Below are positions 40,987 through 49,171 of a DNA stretch of 64,000 bases, piece by piece. This DNA is from an uncultured Trueperaceae bacterium (GTDB taxonomy: Bacteria > Deinococcota > Deinococci > Deinococcales > Trueperaceae). The position numbers were made by a program, and so were the translations under genes. The number at the start of each line of letters is the position of its first letter. Position 1 is the stretch's first letter. The notes under the pieces are model-generated. The model searched no databases and was not told where the DNA came from. It was given only the letters and a program-made list of their open reading frames with translations. Where the stretch lies: the NCBI GenBank assembly GCA_937873495.1, contig CALMXZ010000012.1, positions 310,001 through 374,000 on the forward strand. Direction: 5' to 3'.

Positions 40987-42150
40987 GTGCGGTCGGCTTC
41001 CGGCATCTACCTGGATCACGCGGCCACGACGCCTCTCGACGAGCGCGTCCTGGACGCCATGCTGCCGTACCTGAAGAGCGAGTTCGGCAACCCTTCGAGC
41101 ACCCATCGCCTAGGTCAGGCGGCCAGGCGCGCAGTGGAGGAGGCGCGTGAGCGCGTCGCCGCCACCCTGGCGGTGCGGGCGCGCCAGGTCGTCTTCACGT
41201 CCGGAGCGACCGAGGCGGACGATCAGGCTGTCTTCGCTGCCGCGGCCGCGCGCGAGGGCGGGCTCGTAGTGAACGCGGGGGAGCATGCCGCCGTGCTCGA
41301 AGCGGCGCGCCGGCTGGCCGCCCAAGGGCGCGAGGTGGCGTTCGTGCCGCTCGCGCCGGACGGCGGCTCGCCGCTCGCCGCGTGGGAGGCCGCCCTCGCC
41401 GAGCAGGCGACGCGTGGCGGCACCGCGCTGGTCGCCGCCATGCTCGTCAACAACGAGACGGGTGCGCTGCTGGACGTGAGGGCCATCGCCGAGCTGGCGC
41501 ACGCTCACGGCGCCCTCGTCCTCTGCGACGCGGTGCAAGGTTACGGCGTCGAGGAGTTCACCTTCGAGAGCCTCGGTGCCGACCTCGTGACGCTGTCCGG
41601 GCACAAGGTCTACGGGCCGAAGGGCGCCGGGGCGCTCGTGTTCAGGGAAGGTCTCGAACCCGCGCCCCTGCTGGCGGGCGGCGCACAGGAGCGCGGCCAC
41701 CGGCCCGGCACGCACGCCGTGCCGGCCATCGTCGGGTTCGGCGCGGCGGCGACGCTGGCCGCGGAGCGGCTGCCGAGCGAACGAGCGCGGCTCGCCGGCC
41801 TGCAGGCGCGCTTAGAGGCCGCCGCCGTCGCCATCCCCGGCGTGGCGATCAACGCCGCCGAAACGCGCAGGAGCGTCAAGCACACCAACCTGCGAGTGCG
41901 GGGCGCCGACGGCGAGACGCTGCTGATGCTGCTGGACGAGGCCGGGGTGTACGCGAGTGCCGGGTCGGCGTGCGCCGCGGGCAGCGTCGAGCCGAGCCAC
42001 GTTCTCCTGGCCATGGGGCTCGGCCGGGCCGAGGCCAAGGCGAGCGTCAGGTTCAGCTACGGCGAAGCCGTCGACGAGCGCCTCGTCGACGAAGCGGCGA
42101 GCAGGTTCGCCGCCGCCGTCGAGCGGGCGCGCTCGGTCGTGGCTTTGTAG
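40987..42150 (+). CDS. Cysteine desulfurase (IscS/NifS family)
   Basis: A 387-residue PLP enzyme that removes sulfur from cysteine for Fe-S clusters and tRNA thiolation. Signs are YLDHAATTPLDERVLDAM at the start, CDAVQGYGV, the PLP lysine in VTLSGHKVYGPKGAGALV and the persulfide Cys in SAGSACAAGSVEPSHVL. The GTG at 40987 is the first plausible start after the regulator, 14 bases from its stop; there is no strong ribosome site, so translation may be coupled. Desulfurases with this Cys loop fall in the IscS/NifS group. It converges on clpX. Confidence 0.92.
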   Translation: MRSASGIYLDHAATTPLDERVLDAMLPYLKSEFGNPSSTHRLGQAARRAVEEARERVAATLAVRARQVVFTSGATEADDQAVFAAAAAREGGLVVNAGEHAAVLEAARRLAAQGREVAFVPLAPDGGSPLAAWEAALAEQATRGGTALVAAMLVNNETGALLDVRAIAELAHAHGALVLCDAVQGYGVEEFTFESLGADLVTLSGHKVYGPKGAGALVFREGLEPAPLLAGGAQERGHRPGTHAVPAIVGFGAAATLAAERLPSERARLAGLQARLEAAAVAIPGVAINAAETRRSVKHTNLRVRGADGETLLMLLDEAGVYASAGSACAAGSVEPSHVLLAMGLGRAEAKASVRFSYGEAVDERLVDEAASRFAAAVERARSVVAL

Positions 42151-42171
42151 CGCGGCATCCCGCGCCAGCCG

Positions 42172-43377
42172 TTAGGCCGACTTGCGGGCCGCCGCGGTGT
42201 CGAGCAGCCTGGTGGGGTCGTCGAGGTCGCGCGCCTCGACGTGCAGCTGCGTGATACCGCTGCCTGGCACCTCGAACATCAGCGGCATGAGGGCGCGCTC
42301 CAGCACGGAGCGCAGGGCGCGGGCGCCCGTCTTGAGCGCCTGGGCGCGCCTTGCCACCTCGAGCAGCGCCTCGTCGGAGAAGGTGAGCTTCACGCCGTCG
42401 AAACCGAAGAGCTCCTGGTACTGCTTCACGAGCGCGTTGCGGGGCTTGGTGAGCACGTCGACCAACGCTTCGAGGCTGAGCTCCTCAAGGCGCACGACGA
42501 CGGGCAGGCGCCCGATGAGCTCCGGGATGAGCCCGAACGCCATCAGGTCGGACGGCATCACTTCCGCTCCCGCCAACGGGTCGCCTTCCGAGGCCGCGGG
42601 GGTCTGGAAGCCCACCTTGGCGACGTCGAGCCGGCGGCGCAGGATGGCGTCCAGGCCCTCGAAGGCCCCGCCGCAGATGAACAGGATGTTGCTCGTGTCG
42701 ACGTCGATCAGTTCCTGGTGCGGGTGCTTACGTCCGCCTTGGGGCGGCACGTGCGTCACCGTGCCTTCGATGATCTTGAGCAGCGCCTGCTGGACGCCCT
42801 CGCCGCTCACGTCGCGCGTGATGGACGGGCCCTCCGACTTGCGGCCGATCTTGTCGATCTCGTCGACGTAGATGATGCCCCGTTCCGCCGCCGCCACGTC
42901 GTAATCGGCCACTTGCAGGAGACGAAGGATGATGTTCTCGACGTCGTCGCCGACGTAGCCCGCCTCCGTGAGCGTGGTGGCGTCCGCGATCGCGAACGGC
43001 ACGTCGAGCGTGCGCGCGAGCGTCTGGGCGAGCAGTGTCTTGCCGGTGCCGGAAGGGCCGATGAGGAGCACGTTGCTCTTCTGCAGTTCGGTATGCGGGT
43101 TGGCGATGCGGCGCGAGTGGTTGTAGACGGCGACCGCGAGGGCGCGCTTGGCCGCCTCCTGCTCGATGACGTAAGCGTCCAGCTCGCGCTTGATCTCGCG
43201 CGGTTGCAGGCTTCGCAGGTGCACGAACGGCTTGGCTGGCGCCCCGGCCTCCGCCACGACATCGTGCACTCGGCCGGCGCACTGGTCGCAGATGTGCGCT
43301 CCGCCGCCCGGCGCGGCCACGAGGAAGCGCACCTCGGTGTGCGCGCGTCCGCAGAAGCTGCAGTGGGTGGCCGTCAT
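42172..43377 (-). CDS. clpX: ATP-dependent Clp protease ATPase subunit ClpX
   Basis: A 401-residue AAA+ unfoldase that feeds proteins to ClpP. The N-terminal zinc-binding domain reads [14 protein letters not shown], then ICDQC. Walker A is [17 protein letters not shown], Walker B is [13 protein letters not shown], and a pore-loop GYVGDDVE and sensor [14 protein letters not shown] follow. It overlaps clpP by 4 bases and is the last gene of tig-clpP-clpX. Confidence 0.97.
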   Translation of the reverse strand: MTATHCSFCGRAHTEVRFLVAAPGGGAHICDQCAGRVHDVVAEAGAPAKPFVHLRSLQPREIKRELDAYVIEQEAAKRALAVAVYNHSRRIANPHTELQKSNVLLIGPSGTGKTLLAQTLARTLDVPFAIADATTLTEAGYVGDDVENIILRLLQVADYDVAAAERGIIYVDEIDKIGRKSEGPSITRDVSGEGVQQALLKIIEGTVTHVPPQGGRKHPHQELIDVDTSNILFICGGAFEGLDAILRRRLDVAKVGFQTPAASEGDPLAGAEVMPSDLMAFGLIPELIGRLPVVVRLEELSLEALVDVLTKPRNALVKQYQELFGFDGVKLTFSDEALLEVARRAQALKTGARALRSVLERALMPLMFEVPGSGITQLHVEARDLDDPTRLLDTAAARKSA

Positions 43378-43994
43378 CCGGCGCCTTTGGCGCCGTCGAC
43401 CCGCCCTGGGCCGCGGGGCTCGATGACCTTGTCGATGAGCCCGTAGGCGAGCGCCTGCTGCGGGGCCATGAAGTTGTCGCGCTCCATGTCGCGGCGCAGC
43501 CGCTCCGTTGCGACGCCGGTGTGGCGGTGGTAGATGGCCTCCATCATGTCGCGCAAGTCCTCGAACTCGCGCGCCTGGACGGCGAGGTCGGGGAGGCTCG
43601 AACGCGGGAAGCCGGCCGAGCCGGCGTGGATCATGATGCGGCTATGCGGCAGGGCGACACGGTGCCCCGCCGCGCCGGCCGTCAGGATGAGCGAGCCCAT
43701 GGACATGGCGATACCGACGCAGTTCGTATGCACCGGCGCCGAGATGAACTGCATGACGTCGTAGATGGCGAGGCCGGCGTACACTTCGCCGCCGGGGCTG
43801 TTGATGAACATGTTGATGGGCTGCTCGCTCGACTGCGAGTCGAGGAGGAGCAGTTGGGCGGTCACGACGTTGGCGACCTCCGAGTCGATGGCCGACCCAA
43901 GGAAGATGATGCGTTCCTTCAGGAGCCGGCTGTAGACGTCGTAGGTGCGCTCGCCGCGCCCGGTCTGCTCGATGACGTAAGGGATGAGCGGCAT
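43374..43994 (-). CDS. clpP: ATP-dependent Clp protease proteolytic subunit ClpP
   Basis: A 206-residue serine peptidase forming the tetradecameric chamber. The catalytic Ser is in [14 protein letters not shown] and His in [27 protein letters not shown] is the conserved hydrophobic-handle region. It starts at an ATG with TACGCT 9 bases before it, so it may have its own promoter besides read-through from tig. Its last codons overlap the clpX start. Confidence 0.97.
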   Translation of the reverse strand: MPLIPYVIEQTGRGERTYDVYSRLLKERIIFLGSAIDSEVANVVTAQLLLLDSQSSEQPINMFINSPGGEVYAGLAIYDVMQFISAPVHTNCVGIAMSMGSLILTAGAAGHRVALPHSRIMIHAGSAGFPRSSLPDLAVQAREFEDLRDMMEAIYHRHTGVATERLRRDMERDNFMAPQQALAYGLIDKVIEPRGPGRVDGAKGAG

Positions 43995-44003
43995 CTTGCG
44001 GCT

Positions 44004-44009
44004 AGCGTA
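44004..44009 (-). promoter_or_regulatory. -10 box of clpP
   Basis: TACGCT on the minus strand, 9 bases upstream of the clpP ATG, suggesting a clpPX transcript independent of tig with little or no leader. Confidence 0.4.
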
Positions 44010-44144
44010 GCACCGGTCCGGGGTCCGTGGCGTTCCCTCGCGTGTTCGAGCCTCACCCGTTGGTCATACGACAAGAGGAGCGACGCCCGGCGAGCGACGC
44101 CCGGCGAGCGCCGACCCTCTCCCGACCGGTAGTCCGGCTAGGCC

Positions 44145-45560
44145 TCAGTGGTGGTGATGGTCGTGATCGTGGTCATGATCGTGGTCATGATCGTGGTGAT
44201 GGTCGTGACCGTGGTCGTGATCGGCCGCCTCGTCCTCGCTGAGGAAGGCAGCCTCGGCCGCCTCGTCGGCGGCGTCGAACCCGTCGTCCGCCTCGACCGG
44301 CTCGCCGGCCAGCTCACTGATGAACTCGCGCAGCGCCTTGTCGCGCTTCAGGAAGAAGCGGTAGTTGGCGAGGTAGTCCTCGCCGAGCTCCTGCTTCATG
44401 CGACCGACGTCCTGGCTACGCGAGTCGGCGAGCCGCTTCAGGGCCGAGCGGTACTCGGCGTCGGAGACCTCCGTGCCGCGCACCTCCATGAGGCGCTCGA
44501 GCACGAGGTCGCGCCGGACGCCCTTCTCGGCCGCTTCCTTGAGCTCGGCCTCGAACTCCTCGCGCTTGCCGCGCTGCTCGAGGCGGTCGACGTAGCGTTC
44601 CAGGGTGGTGCCCTGGTGGCCGAGGTCGTGGGCCAGGTCTTGCAGGAGGCTGCGCTGGCGGCGCCTGACGAGGCTGCCGGGCAGCTCGAGCGTCGCGCCG
44701 GAGACGAGCTTCTCGACGACCTCGTCGCGGCGGGCCTCGAGGGTGGCGCGCCGCGCGTCGGACTCGAGGCTCTCGCGTACGCGTTGCGTCAACTCCGCTC
44801 CGTCTGCGAAGCCGAGTTGCAGCGCGAGGTCGTCGTCGGACGCGGCGAGCTCCTTGCCCTTGACGTCAAGCACCTTGAGGCGGATCTGCGTGGTGCTCGT
44901 GCCGCCGTCCTCGCCCTCCGGAGCCGGGTCGGTGAAGGTGGCCGTCAGGACGTCGCCCATCGACTGGCCGACGAGCTGGTTCCTCAGCTCCTCGCCGGCC
45001 CGGTCCATGTGGACCTGGAAGGTGGACGACTCGTCCACCTCGTCGCCCTCGCCAAGGCGCGCCACGAGCACCCAGTCGGTGGCCTCGACGGGGCGCTCGA
45101 CCGGCACCAAGGTGGCGTTCTCGCGGCGCAGCTCCTCGAACGCGGCACGCACGTCGTCGTCGCCGACGACCTTGGGCTCGGCCTCCAGCTTGATCGCGGT
45201 CAGGTCGGGCAGGGTGATATCGGGGTAGACGTCGGCGTGGACGGTGAACTCGAAGTCCTGGCCGCGCACGGCGCTGTCCGCGTGGAAGTGGGCGTCGATG
45301 GGGTAGAGCTCGAGCTCGCGCACGGCCTGCGGGTAGGCCTCCTCGACGAGCGCGTCGCGGACTTCCTCGGCCAGGGCCTCAGCGCCGATGCGCTTCTCCA
45401 GCACGCCGCGGGGCGCCTTGCCCGGCCGGAAGCCGGGCACCTTCACCGTCCGCGAGAGCTGTGCGAGCACGCGCTCGAACGTGGCGTCTACGGTGGCGGC
45501 GTCGACGCTCACGGCGAGCGTGACGTTGACCCCCTGCTTCTCGACTACTCTGGCTTCCAT
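44145..45560 (-). CDS. tig: Trigger factor with histidine-rich C-terminal tail
   Basis: A 471-residue ribosome-bound chaperone. The ribosome-docking signature GFRPGKAPRGVLEKRIG appears near residue 45, followed by a peptidyl-prolyl isomerase-like domain (about 150-240) and helical chaperone arms. The last 25 residues are an Asp-His repeat with 15 histidines, encoded by a GATCGTGGTCAT-like tandem repeat; this tail is not a usual part of trigger factor and could bind nickel, zinc or copper. AGGAG precedes the ATG. It is followed by clpP and clpX on the same strand, the common tig-clpP-clpX order linking folding to degradation. Confidence 0.95.
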   Translation of the reverse strand: MEARVVEKQGVNVTLAVSVDAATVDATFERVLAQLSRTVKVPGFRPGKAPRGVLEKRIGAEALAEEVRDALVEEAYPQAVRELELYPIDAHFHADSAVRGQDFEFTVHADVYPDITLPDLTAIKLEAEPKVVGDDDVRAAFEELRRENATLVPVERPVEATDWVLVARLGEGDEVDESSTFQVHMDRAGEELRNQLVGQSMGDVLTATFTDPAPEGEDGGTSTTQIRLKVLDVKGKELAASDDDLALQLGFADGAELTQRVRESLESDARRATLEARRDEVVEKLVSGATLELPGSLVRRRQRSLLQDLAHDLGHQGTTLERYVDRLEQRGKREEFEAELKEAAEKGVRRDLVLERLMEVRGTEVSDAEYRSALKRLADSRSQDVGRMKQELGEDYLANYRFFLKRDKALREFISELAGEPVEADDGFDAADEAAEAAFLSEDEAADHDHGHDHHHDHDHDHDHDHDHHHH

Positions 45561-45633
45561 GACACTCCTAATCGGCTTGACTATCGCCGTACCAACGAGC
45601 CGCTGAACATGCGCCGCTGGGCGCCAAAAGGTA

Positions 45634-45656
45634 GCGGCAAGCGCTTGGCTTGCCGC
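45634..45656 (-). terminator. Terminator after tRNA-Leu
   Basis: On the minus strand an 8-bp stem (GCGGCAAG and complement) with a 7-base loop is followed by TACCTTTT, just after the tRNA 3' end. Confidence 0.65.
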
Positions 45657-45661
45657 GGTGG

Positions 45662-45742
45662 TGCGAGGAGCGGGACTTGAACCCGCACGGCTAGGCCACT
45701 AGATCCTAAGTCTAGCGCGTCTACCAGTTCCGCCATCCTCGC
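45662..45742 (-). tRNA. tRNA-Leu (anticodon UAG)
   Basis: A complete cloverleaf with GCGAGGA acceptor, D-arm GGCGGAACTGGTAGACGC, anticodon loop CTTAGGA (anticodon TAG), a long variable arm as expected for leucine, and the T-arm GGGTTCAAGTCC. Discriminator A is followed by an encoded CCA at 45661-45659. Confidence 0.95.
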
Positions 45743-45789
45743 GCGGAAGTGCCCGCGGCCTCCCAGGCTTCGCTGGCGCGAAAAGTATG

Positions 45790-45824
45790 CGAGGGCGGGC
45801 CGCACTGCTCGAGACCCGCCCTCG
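45790..45824 (-). terminator. Terminator after tRNA-His
   Basis: A 10-bp stem (CGAGGGCGGG and complement, 15-base loop) followed on the minus strand by CATACTTTTC, about 25 bases beyond the tRNA-His 3' end. Confidence 0.6.
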
Positions 45825-45847
45825 TTGCGGGAGACCCCGCCTGCTGG

Positions 45848-45922
45848 GGTGGATGATGGGATTTGAACCCACGACACCCGGAACCACAATCCGGTGCTCT
45901 AACCAGCTGAGCTACACCCACC
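45848..45922 (-). tRNA. tRNA-His (anticodon GUG)
   Basis: Cloverleaf with anticodon loop TTGTGGT (GTG) and the extra 5' G (G-1) pairing with C73, the identity element of tRNA-His. D-arm TAGCTCAGCTGGTTAGAGC, T-arm GGGTTCAAATCCC. CCA is encoded at 45847-45845. Confidence 0.95.
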
Positions 45923-46009
45923 AAGCGGGCGCTGGCGAACCCTGGGGCTCGCGAGGCCGAACCGAAGGTTACCGCGTGGCAGGCGGGTTTGGCTAGTCCT
46001 GCGTGCCGC

Positions 46010-47254
46010 TCAGCGCCGCTCGGCCGCCTGTAGCCTGCGGAGCACGCGGTAGGCGACGAGCGCACCCGGCAGGAGCGGCACGACGCTCAACCACATGGCC
46101 GCGCTCATGCCGATGGCTTCCTGGACGGCGCCAACCACCAGGTAGAGAAGGCCGGCCGTGCCCCACGTGAGGCCCATCATCATGCCTGAGGCCGTGGCGA
46201 CGGCGTGCGGCGCGGCGTCCTGGGCGGCTAGGACCATGATGGGCAGGCCGCCGTTCGCGAGGATGCCTGCGAAGGCGACGGCCACGAAGTAGAGGACCGT
46301 GCCCGGTTGGCTCAGCAGAAGCACCGCGAGGGGTACGGTGGCGAGCAGCATGGTGCCTGTCACGAGGAACTGGCGGCTGAAGCGGTTCTCGATGGCGCCG
46401 ATGAGGATGCCGCCGGCGGCTCCCGAGAAGGTGAAGACCGTGATCGTCCAGAACACGATCGGGTCCGTGGCGGCGAGCCCTTTGGTGTTGACGAGCCAGA
46501 GCGGGGCGCCGTTGATCATCGACACCCACGCGATGGAGCGCAGCACGCCCGCCAGGCAGAGCTGGCCGACCGGACCGCGGAAGAGGTCGACGTCGAAGAC
46601 CTTGGCGCGCCTGGCACCCGTCTGCTGTGGCACGGGCGGCGTGAGCAGGTAGATGAGCGCGCCGAGCACGATGCCCGGGATCATCAGGACGGGGCTGTAG
46701 GCGAGCCACCCCCGGATCAGGAAGAAGCCGATGACCAGTGGCCCGAACGACAGGCCTATCGTGCCGCCGGCGCTGAACACCGCGAGGGCGAGGCCGCCTT
46801 TCGAGCTGGCCGCCCGCCTGGCGAGGGTAGTGGCCGCCGGATGGTAGGCGGCGGAGCCCAAGCCGCCCAGCAGCAGGAGCGGTACCAGCCAGAGCGGCGA
46901 GGGCATGATGGCGATGAGGCTCAGGATCGAGGACGACACGATCACGCCGGTTGCCGCCACGAGCCGGTGACCGAACCGATCGGCCGCGGCGCCGAAGAGG
47001 GGTTGGAGCACCGAGGAGCTGAACGACAGGCAGGCGACGAACAGGGCGAGCGTGAGCTCGCTGACGCCGAAGCGGATCTGCAAGCTCGGCAGCAGCGCGG
47101 CCAGGGTGCCGGAGAACAGGTCGTTGAAGAAGTGCGCGAAGAAGAGGAGCAGGGCGATGGCGCCGCTGCCGACCGCCAGCCTCGACCGGCGTCGGTGGGC
47201 GCGTTGCGTTGGTGACTCGAGGGGTGCGGGCTCCGACAGCGTCGTTCGCGCCAT
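46010..47254 (-). CDS. MFS transporter, Fsr-like (fosmidomycin-resistance type)
   Basis: A 414-residue major facilitator with about twelve hydrophobic helices. The first helix block AHFFNDLFSGTLAALLPSLQIRFGVSE and LQPLFGAAADRFGHR resemble the Fsr drug-exporter branch, in which such proteins expel fosmidomycin-like compounds. The natural substrate here is unknown. The ATG was chosen because TACGCT lies 8 bases upstream and the in-frame extension lacks protein character. It lies between tRNA-His and the SRPBCC-VOC gene, in a block flanked by tRNA genes. Confidence 0.85.
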   Translation of the reverse strand: MARTTLSEPAPLESPTQRAHRRRSRLAVGSGAIALLLFFAHFFNDLFSGTLAALLPSLQIRFGVSELTLALFVACLSFSSSVLQPLFGAAADRFGHRLVAATGVIVSSSILSLIAIMPSPLWLVPLLLLGGLGSAAYHPAATTLARRAASSKGGLALAVFSAGGTIGLSFGPLVIGFFLIRGWLAYSPVLMIPGIVLGALIYLLTPPVPQQTGARRAKVFDVDLFRGPVGQLCLAGVLRSIAWVSMINGAPLWLVNTKGLAATDPIVFWTITVFTFSGAAGGILIGAIENRFSRQFLVTGTMLLATVPLAVLLLSQPGTVLYFVAVAFAGILANGGLPIMVLAAQDAAPHAVATASGMMMGLTWGTAGLLYLVVGAVQEAIGMSAAMWLSVVPLLPGALVAYRVLRRLQAAERR

Positions 47255-47262
47255 GGGTGTTG

Positions 47263-47268
47263 AGCGTA
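47263..47268 (-). promoter_or_regulatory. -10 box of the MFS gene
   Basis: TACGCT on the minus strand, 8 bases before the ATG, again with no ribosome site. Confidence 0.45.
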
Positions 47269-47342
47269 CCGCGGTTGGAGTTACTTGAGTGGAAGAAGTT
47301 GGCGACCTGCCTCCATGACCAACGGCTTCGTAGCGCGCGCGC

Positions 47343-48254
47343 TCAGGCGGTGCCGAACATGACCTTACGTCCGTCCGGGTCCGTGACGGTGACCACGACA
47401 TCGTCAAGCGCATGGGGTTCTATGCCGTGTTCGCGCAGGTGGGATACGAAGGCGTTCACGTCGGGAACCTGGAAGTACAGGTGGGTGAGGTTCGAGTCGG
47501 GGCGTGGCGGGAAAGCGTAGCCGGCGAAAGCCTCCGCGTCGTGGATGGCCAGTTGGACACCGTCCGAATCGACGCGCCAGTAGACGTAACCTTCGCCCAC
47601 CTCCTCCAACGGAATACGTGCCACCACTCGGTACCACTCCGCGAGGGCCCGCGGCTCGTTGCTGGTCAGGAACAGCCCGCGGAGCCTCGGTTGCGGTTCC
47701 GCCTTCTCCTCGCTGAGCATGGGCCGGAACTCAGCCGCGTACTTGTCGTGGAGTTCCTGCCAGCCGTACGCCAACGCCCGCCGGCCGACCACGCGTTCCA
47801 GTTCGGTGCCTTCCCGATCGATCGCTAGGCGGCCGAAGCATACTTGCCAGCCGGCCGCCAAGACGGCTTCGTGACTCGAAGCCAGGGACTGGCGGAGCTC
47901 GAGGAGTGAGCCCCCGTCGGCCGCTGTGATGGTCCAAGACAGGACGTAAGGGCCCCACCTATGTACCAGGTGGCGTGGTGAGTCAACGACAAGGACCTCC
48001 GCGTCGACTGGTTCGTCGCCTTGATTCTCGCGGCATGTCGCCGGTCCGGTTGACGTAAGCGGTCTGTCAGGGACGATAGGGGACCAGCGTGCGAGCCGTG
48101 CGGGGTCGGTGAGCATCGACCATAGCCGCTCCGGGCCCTGCGGGAACTCGCGGCGCAGGACCAGTGTCCAGCGTGCGTCGTCTCGCTCCACCGAGACGTG
48201 GATGGGAGCGTGGATGGACGAATAGATGGCATCGTGACGCGGAGAGTCGGTCAT
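47343..48254 (-). CDS. SRPBCC (AHSA1-like) - VOC domain fusion
   Basis: A 303-residue fusion. Residues about 20-165 match the START/SRPBCC AHSA1-like lipid or small-molecule cavity, with LVLRREFPQGPERLWSMLTDPARLARWSP. Residues about 185-303 match the vicinal-oxygen-chelate (glyoxalase/bleomycin resistance) fold, with GLFLTSNEPRALAEWYRVV, then VVTVTDPDGRKVMFG. ArsR-AHSA1 pairs are common in bacteria. The start overlaps the stop of the arsR-like gene by one base (TGATG), so they are co-expressed. The VOC half suggests binding or breakdown of an electrophile or antibiotic; the ligand is unknown. Confidence 0.82.
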   Translation of the reverse strand: MTDSPRHDAIYSSIHAPIHVSVERDDARWTLVLRREFPQGPERLWSMLTDPARLARWSPIVPDRPLTSTGPATCRENQGDEPVDAEVLVVDSPRHLVHRWGPYVLSWTITAADGGSLLELRQSLASSHEAVLAAGWQVCFGRLAIDREGTELERVVGRRALAYGWQELHDKYAAEFRPMLSEEKAEPQPRLRGLFLTSNEPRALAEWYRVVARIPLEEVGEGYVYWRVDSDGVQLAIHDAEAFAGYAFPPRPDSNLTHLYFQVPDVNAFVSHLREHGIEPHALDDVVVTVTDPDGRKVMFGTA

Positions 48255-48559
48255 CAGCGGTCTTCCTCCTGGAGCACGGTCGAGAGCCGGTCGAAACTCG
48301 CTCGCCAGCGCTCCGCGTAAGGCAGCATCCAGGCGAGCACGTCGGGAAACGGACAGTCCGAGAGCCGATAGACGCGACGCTTCCCTGTGACCTCGGCCTC
48401 GACGGCGCCTGCCTCGCGCAAGATCCTCAAGTGCTTGGATACCAGCGGCTGCGGCAGTTCCAACTCGCGTACGAGTCCACCCACATCGCTCTCGCCCCTG
48501 CGAAGGAGATCTGCTATCGCTCGACGCGTCGGATCGACGAGAACCGAGAAGCCGTCCAT
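48254..48559 (-). CDS. ArsR/SmtB-family transcriptional repressor
   Basis: A 101-residue winged-helix repressor. The helix-turn-helix block LVDPTRRAIADLLRRGESDVGGLVRELELPQPLVSKHLRILREAGAV and the wing GKRRVYRLS are classical ArsR. It has no CxC metal site in the DNA-binding helix, so it is probably one of the metal-independent members that pair with AHSA1/VOC genes. It has a strong promoter with an ATAT-CCT palindrome covering it and is likely autoregulated, controlling the fusion gene downstream. The ATG is 6 bases after the -10. Confidence 0.9.
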   Translation of the reverse strand: MDGFSVLVDPTRRAIADLLRRGESDVGGLVRELELPQPLVSKHLRILREAGAVEAEVTGKRRVYRLSDCPFPDVLAWMLPYAERWRASFDRLSTVLQEEDR

Positions 48560-48565
48560 GGCTCT

Positions 48566-48595
48566 AATATGCCCTTGAGGTTATATGAATGTCAA
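48566..48595 (-). promoter_or_regulatory. Promoter and palindromic operator of the ArsR operon
   Basis: TTGACA at 48595-48590, an 18-base spacer and CATATT at 48571-48566. Between and overlapping them, ATAT-NN-CCT-NN-AGG-NN-ATAT (48567-48586) is symmetric and covers the spacer and -10, the standard position of an ArsR repressor site. Confidence 0.7.
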
Positions 48596-48643
48596 GGGAT
48601 ATCAAAGAGCGCGTAGGCGTCGACGATGACCTCGAGGCGATGG

Positions 48644-48716
48644 TGCACCAGGAAGGATTCGAACCCTCGGCCTACCGCTTAGAAGGCGGCTGCTCTATCC
48701 CCTGAGCTACTGGTGC
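48644..48716 (-). tRNA. tRNA-Arg (anticodon UCU)
   Basis: Cloverleaf GCACCAG...CTGGTGC with anticodon loop CTTCTAA (TCT), D-arm TAGCTCAGGGGATAGAGC and T-arm GGGTTCGAATCC; CCA encoded. A G-U closing pair occurs at the base of the anticodon stem. Confidence 0.93.
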
Positions 48717-48756
48717 ACGGACCGTCGTGGCCGCCGGCCGCGGCAGGTGGAAGTGG

Positions 48757-48829
48757 AGCGGGAGACGGGATTCGAACCCGCGACATACAGCTTGGAAGGC
48801 TGTCGCTCTACCAGCTGAGCTACTCCCGC
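48757..48829 (-). tRNA. tRNA-Gly (anticodon UCC)
   Basis: Cloverleaf GCGGGAG...CTCCCGC with anticodon loop CTTCCAA (TCC), T-arm GGGTTCGAATCCC; CCA encoded at 48756-48754. Confidence 0.95.
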
Positions 48830-48893
48830 CCGGACCCGTGATGCGCCGCCCCGCCGCGACCGCCACCCGCTGGGTGGGCTCGCAAGGCGATGG

Positions 48894-48967
48894 TCGGGGC
48901 GGCCGGATTCGAACCAGCGACTCCCTGGTCCCAAACCAGGTGCGCTACCAGACTGCGCTACGCCCCG
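48894..48967 (-). tRNA. tRNA-Pro (anticodon UGG)
   Basis: Cloverleaf CGGGGCG...CGCCCCG with anticodon loop TTTGGGA (TGG), T-arm CTGGTTCGAATCCGG; CCA encoded. First of three close tRNA genes (Pro, Gly, Arg) on the minus strand that probably share a transcript. Confidence 0.95.
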
Positions 48968-49061
48968 ACGCGGACGGCAGAGCCGTGGGTGAGCCACGGC
49001 CGCCTGGCAGCGGAGGGAGTATACCCGGAAGGGCGGCTCGCACGCTACGCGAGACACGAGC

Positions 49062-49099
49062 ACCGCCTCGCGAGGTCGAGCAAGACCTCGCGAGGCGGT
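49062..49099. terminator. Long inverted repeat upstream of tRNA-Pro
   Basis: A perfect 16-bp stem (ACCGCCTCGCGAGGTC and complement) with a 6-base loop, followed on the plus strand by TTTGG. It lies 73 bases after the stop of the minus-strand exported-protein gene, so it probably terminates that gene before the tRNA promoter. Confidence 0.55.
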
Positions 49100-49171
49100 T
49101 TGGTGACTTCTGGGTTCGGGGCGGCCGGGTGCGTTACACGGTGTCCGTGCTCAGCTCACTCAGCGGCCTGC

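Noticed and set aside
44067-44116. Direct repeat with CGACGCCCGGCGAG between tig and clpP
   Set aside because: Only about two imperfect copies in a short GC-rich gap; not distinguishable from chance.
44148-45680. 510-codon plus-strand frame across trigger factor
   Set aside because: Runs opposite to trigger factor with repetitive Val/Met runs produced by the His codons; no ribosome site or domain.
45660-48970. Integrated prophage or genomic island with att sites
   Set aside because: No integrase, no tRNA 3'-end duplication and no phage gene was found between the tRNA genes.
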